NCBI GenBank assembly: GCA_902596665.1
Contig: CACJUN010000001.1
Location: 257,680 to 321,679 of the forward strand
Source: an uncultured SAR86 cluster bacterium
Lineage (GTDB): Bacteria > Pseudomonadota > Gammaproteobacteria > Magnimaribacterales > AG-339-G14
Direction: 5' to 3'
Length of the DNA stretch: 64,000 nt
Within the stretch, counting starts at the first letter, position 1; the number at the start of each line of letters is the position of its first letter. Made by a program: the position numbers and the translations under genes. Of this stretch, positions 63,693-64,000 are shown piece by piece. The notes beneath the pieces were generated by a model. The model did not search any database and was not told the DNA's origin. It saw only the letters and a program-made list of their open reading frames with translations.

Positions 63693-64000
63693 TCTTCGTC
63701 ATCCACTGGTTCAATTTCACTTAATAAAGGATGTTCATTCTGTTGAGCAAAATCATTAATTTGTGATGATTTCGTTTCAGCTATCTCCTTTGTAAAGATA
63801 CCACAAACTCCTTTTCCATGAGTGTGCACTGCTAACATAATTTGCGTTGCCCTTTCCTGATCATAATTAAAAAACTTTTGTAATACATATACTACAAATT
63901 CCATGGGCGTATAGTCGTCATTCAACAAAAGAATTCTATATAAAGAAGGTTTTTTTACTATTGGATCAGAAGGTCTAATGGCAACAGATAAGTCGCCTTC
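63689..64000 (-). CDS. clpS: ClpS adaptor protein, N-terminus outside window
   Basis: The frame is open to base 64000, so the gene continues beyond the window. The visible part holds the N-end-rule binding site [20 protein letters not shown], then [25 protein letters not shown] and [11 protein letters not shown]. The track's start (TTG, 63928) is internal. ClpS delivers N-degron substrates to ClpA and precedes clpA with a 4-base overlap. Confidence 0.95.
   Translation of the reverse strand, partial: EGDLSVAIRPSDPIVKKPSLYRILLLNDDYTPMEFVVYVLQKFFNYDQERATQIMLAVHTHGKGVCGIFTKEIAETKSSQINDFAQQNEHPLLSEIEPVDDED

Noticed and set aside
1-64000. tRNA, rRNA, CRISPR, IS elements or prophage
   Set aside because: Reading the gaps between genes showed no cloverleaf, ribosomal core, spaced repeats, transposase or integrase. 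A tRNA and CRISPR search by software would settle it.

Overview
The window is AT-rich, densely coded DNA from a marine-type gammaproteobacterium. The gene orders rne/rluC-rpmF-fab-acpP-fabF-mltG-tmk-holB and clpS-clpA with infA are gammaproteobacterial. The low GC, streamlined spacing and many TonB-dependent receptors, esterases, haloalkane dehalogenases and sulfatases fit the SAR86 clade or a close relative. That placement is an inference from gene content. I saw no rRNA, tRNA, CRISPR array, insertion sequence or phage. No gene-free stretch exceeds 300 bases; the longest, about 280 bases, separates rne from rluC and holds several inverted repeats.

Region 1 (1-19.3 kb) is mostly housekeeping. 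It holds the mlaA end, a serine beta-lactamase-like hydrolase, a TerB-like protein, dusA, nhaB, nudC and rne. These are followed by a contracted fatty-acid/division cluster (rluC, rpmF, fabG, acpP, fabF, mltG, tmk, holB) that lacks the usual plsX, fabH, fabD and pabC. Next come a YciC-like membrane protein, a glutaredoxin, an AGCS amino-acid symporter with an unusual insert, an L-2-hydroxyglutarate oxidase-like flavoprotein and oligopeptidase B.

Region 2 (19.4-30.8 kb) is a nutrient-uptake island: three TonB-dependent receptors of about 1000 residues and a carboxylesterase that is probably a lipoprotein. The second and third receptors are close paralogs with matching upstream elements.

Region 3 (30.9-37.1 kb) looks like a membrane and cyclic-nucleotide signalling island. 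It holds a K+ channel with a cyclic-nucleotide-binding domain, a CHASE2 adenylate cyclase with a DUF481-like beta-barrel protein, a TPR/beta-barrel protein, and a NaChBac-like channel whose filter resembles the Ca2+-selective CavAb mutant.

Region 4 (37.1-48.8 kb) begins with an SLC13/RCK transporter, a lipoprotein and a CREST/ceramidase-like protein. It also holds four members of an exported two-domain family that I do not recognise. A bacterial proteasome-like Anbu gene with its ATP-grasp and alpha-E partners lies among them.

Region 5 (48.8-60.8 kb) holds two minus-strand gene sets rich in putative detoxification or catabolic enzymes. One is MAPEG, haloalkane dehalogenase, sulfatase, GST. 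The other is GST, nitronate monooxygenase, haloalkane dehalogenase, membrane protein, metallo-beta-lactamase fold protein, nitronate monooxygenase, DUF1330, with a divergent TetR regulator and a palindrome inside overlapping divergent promoters. Region 6 (60.8-64 kb) is housekeeping: a TIGR03643-type small protein with a newly noticed 35-residue membrane ORF, infA, clpA and clpS, which runs off the window.
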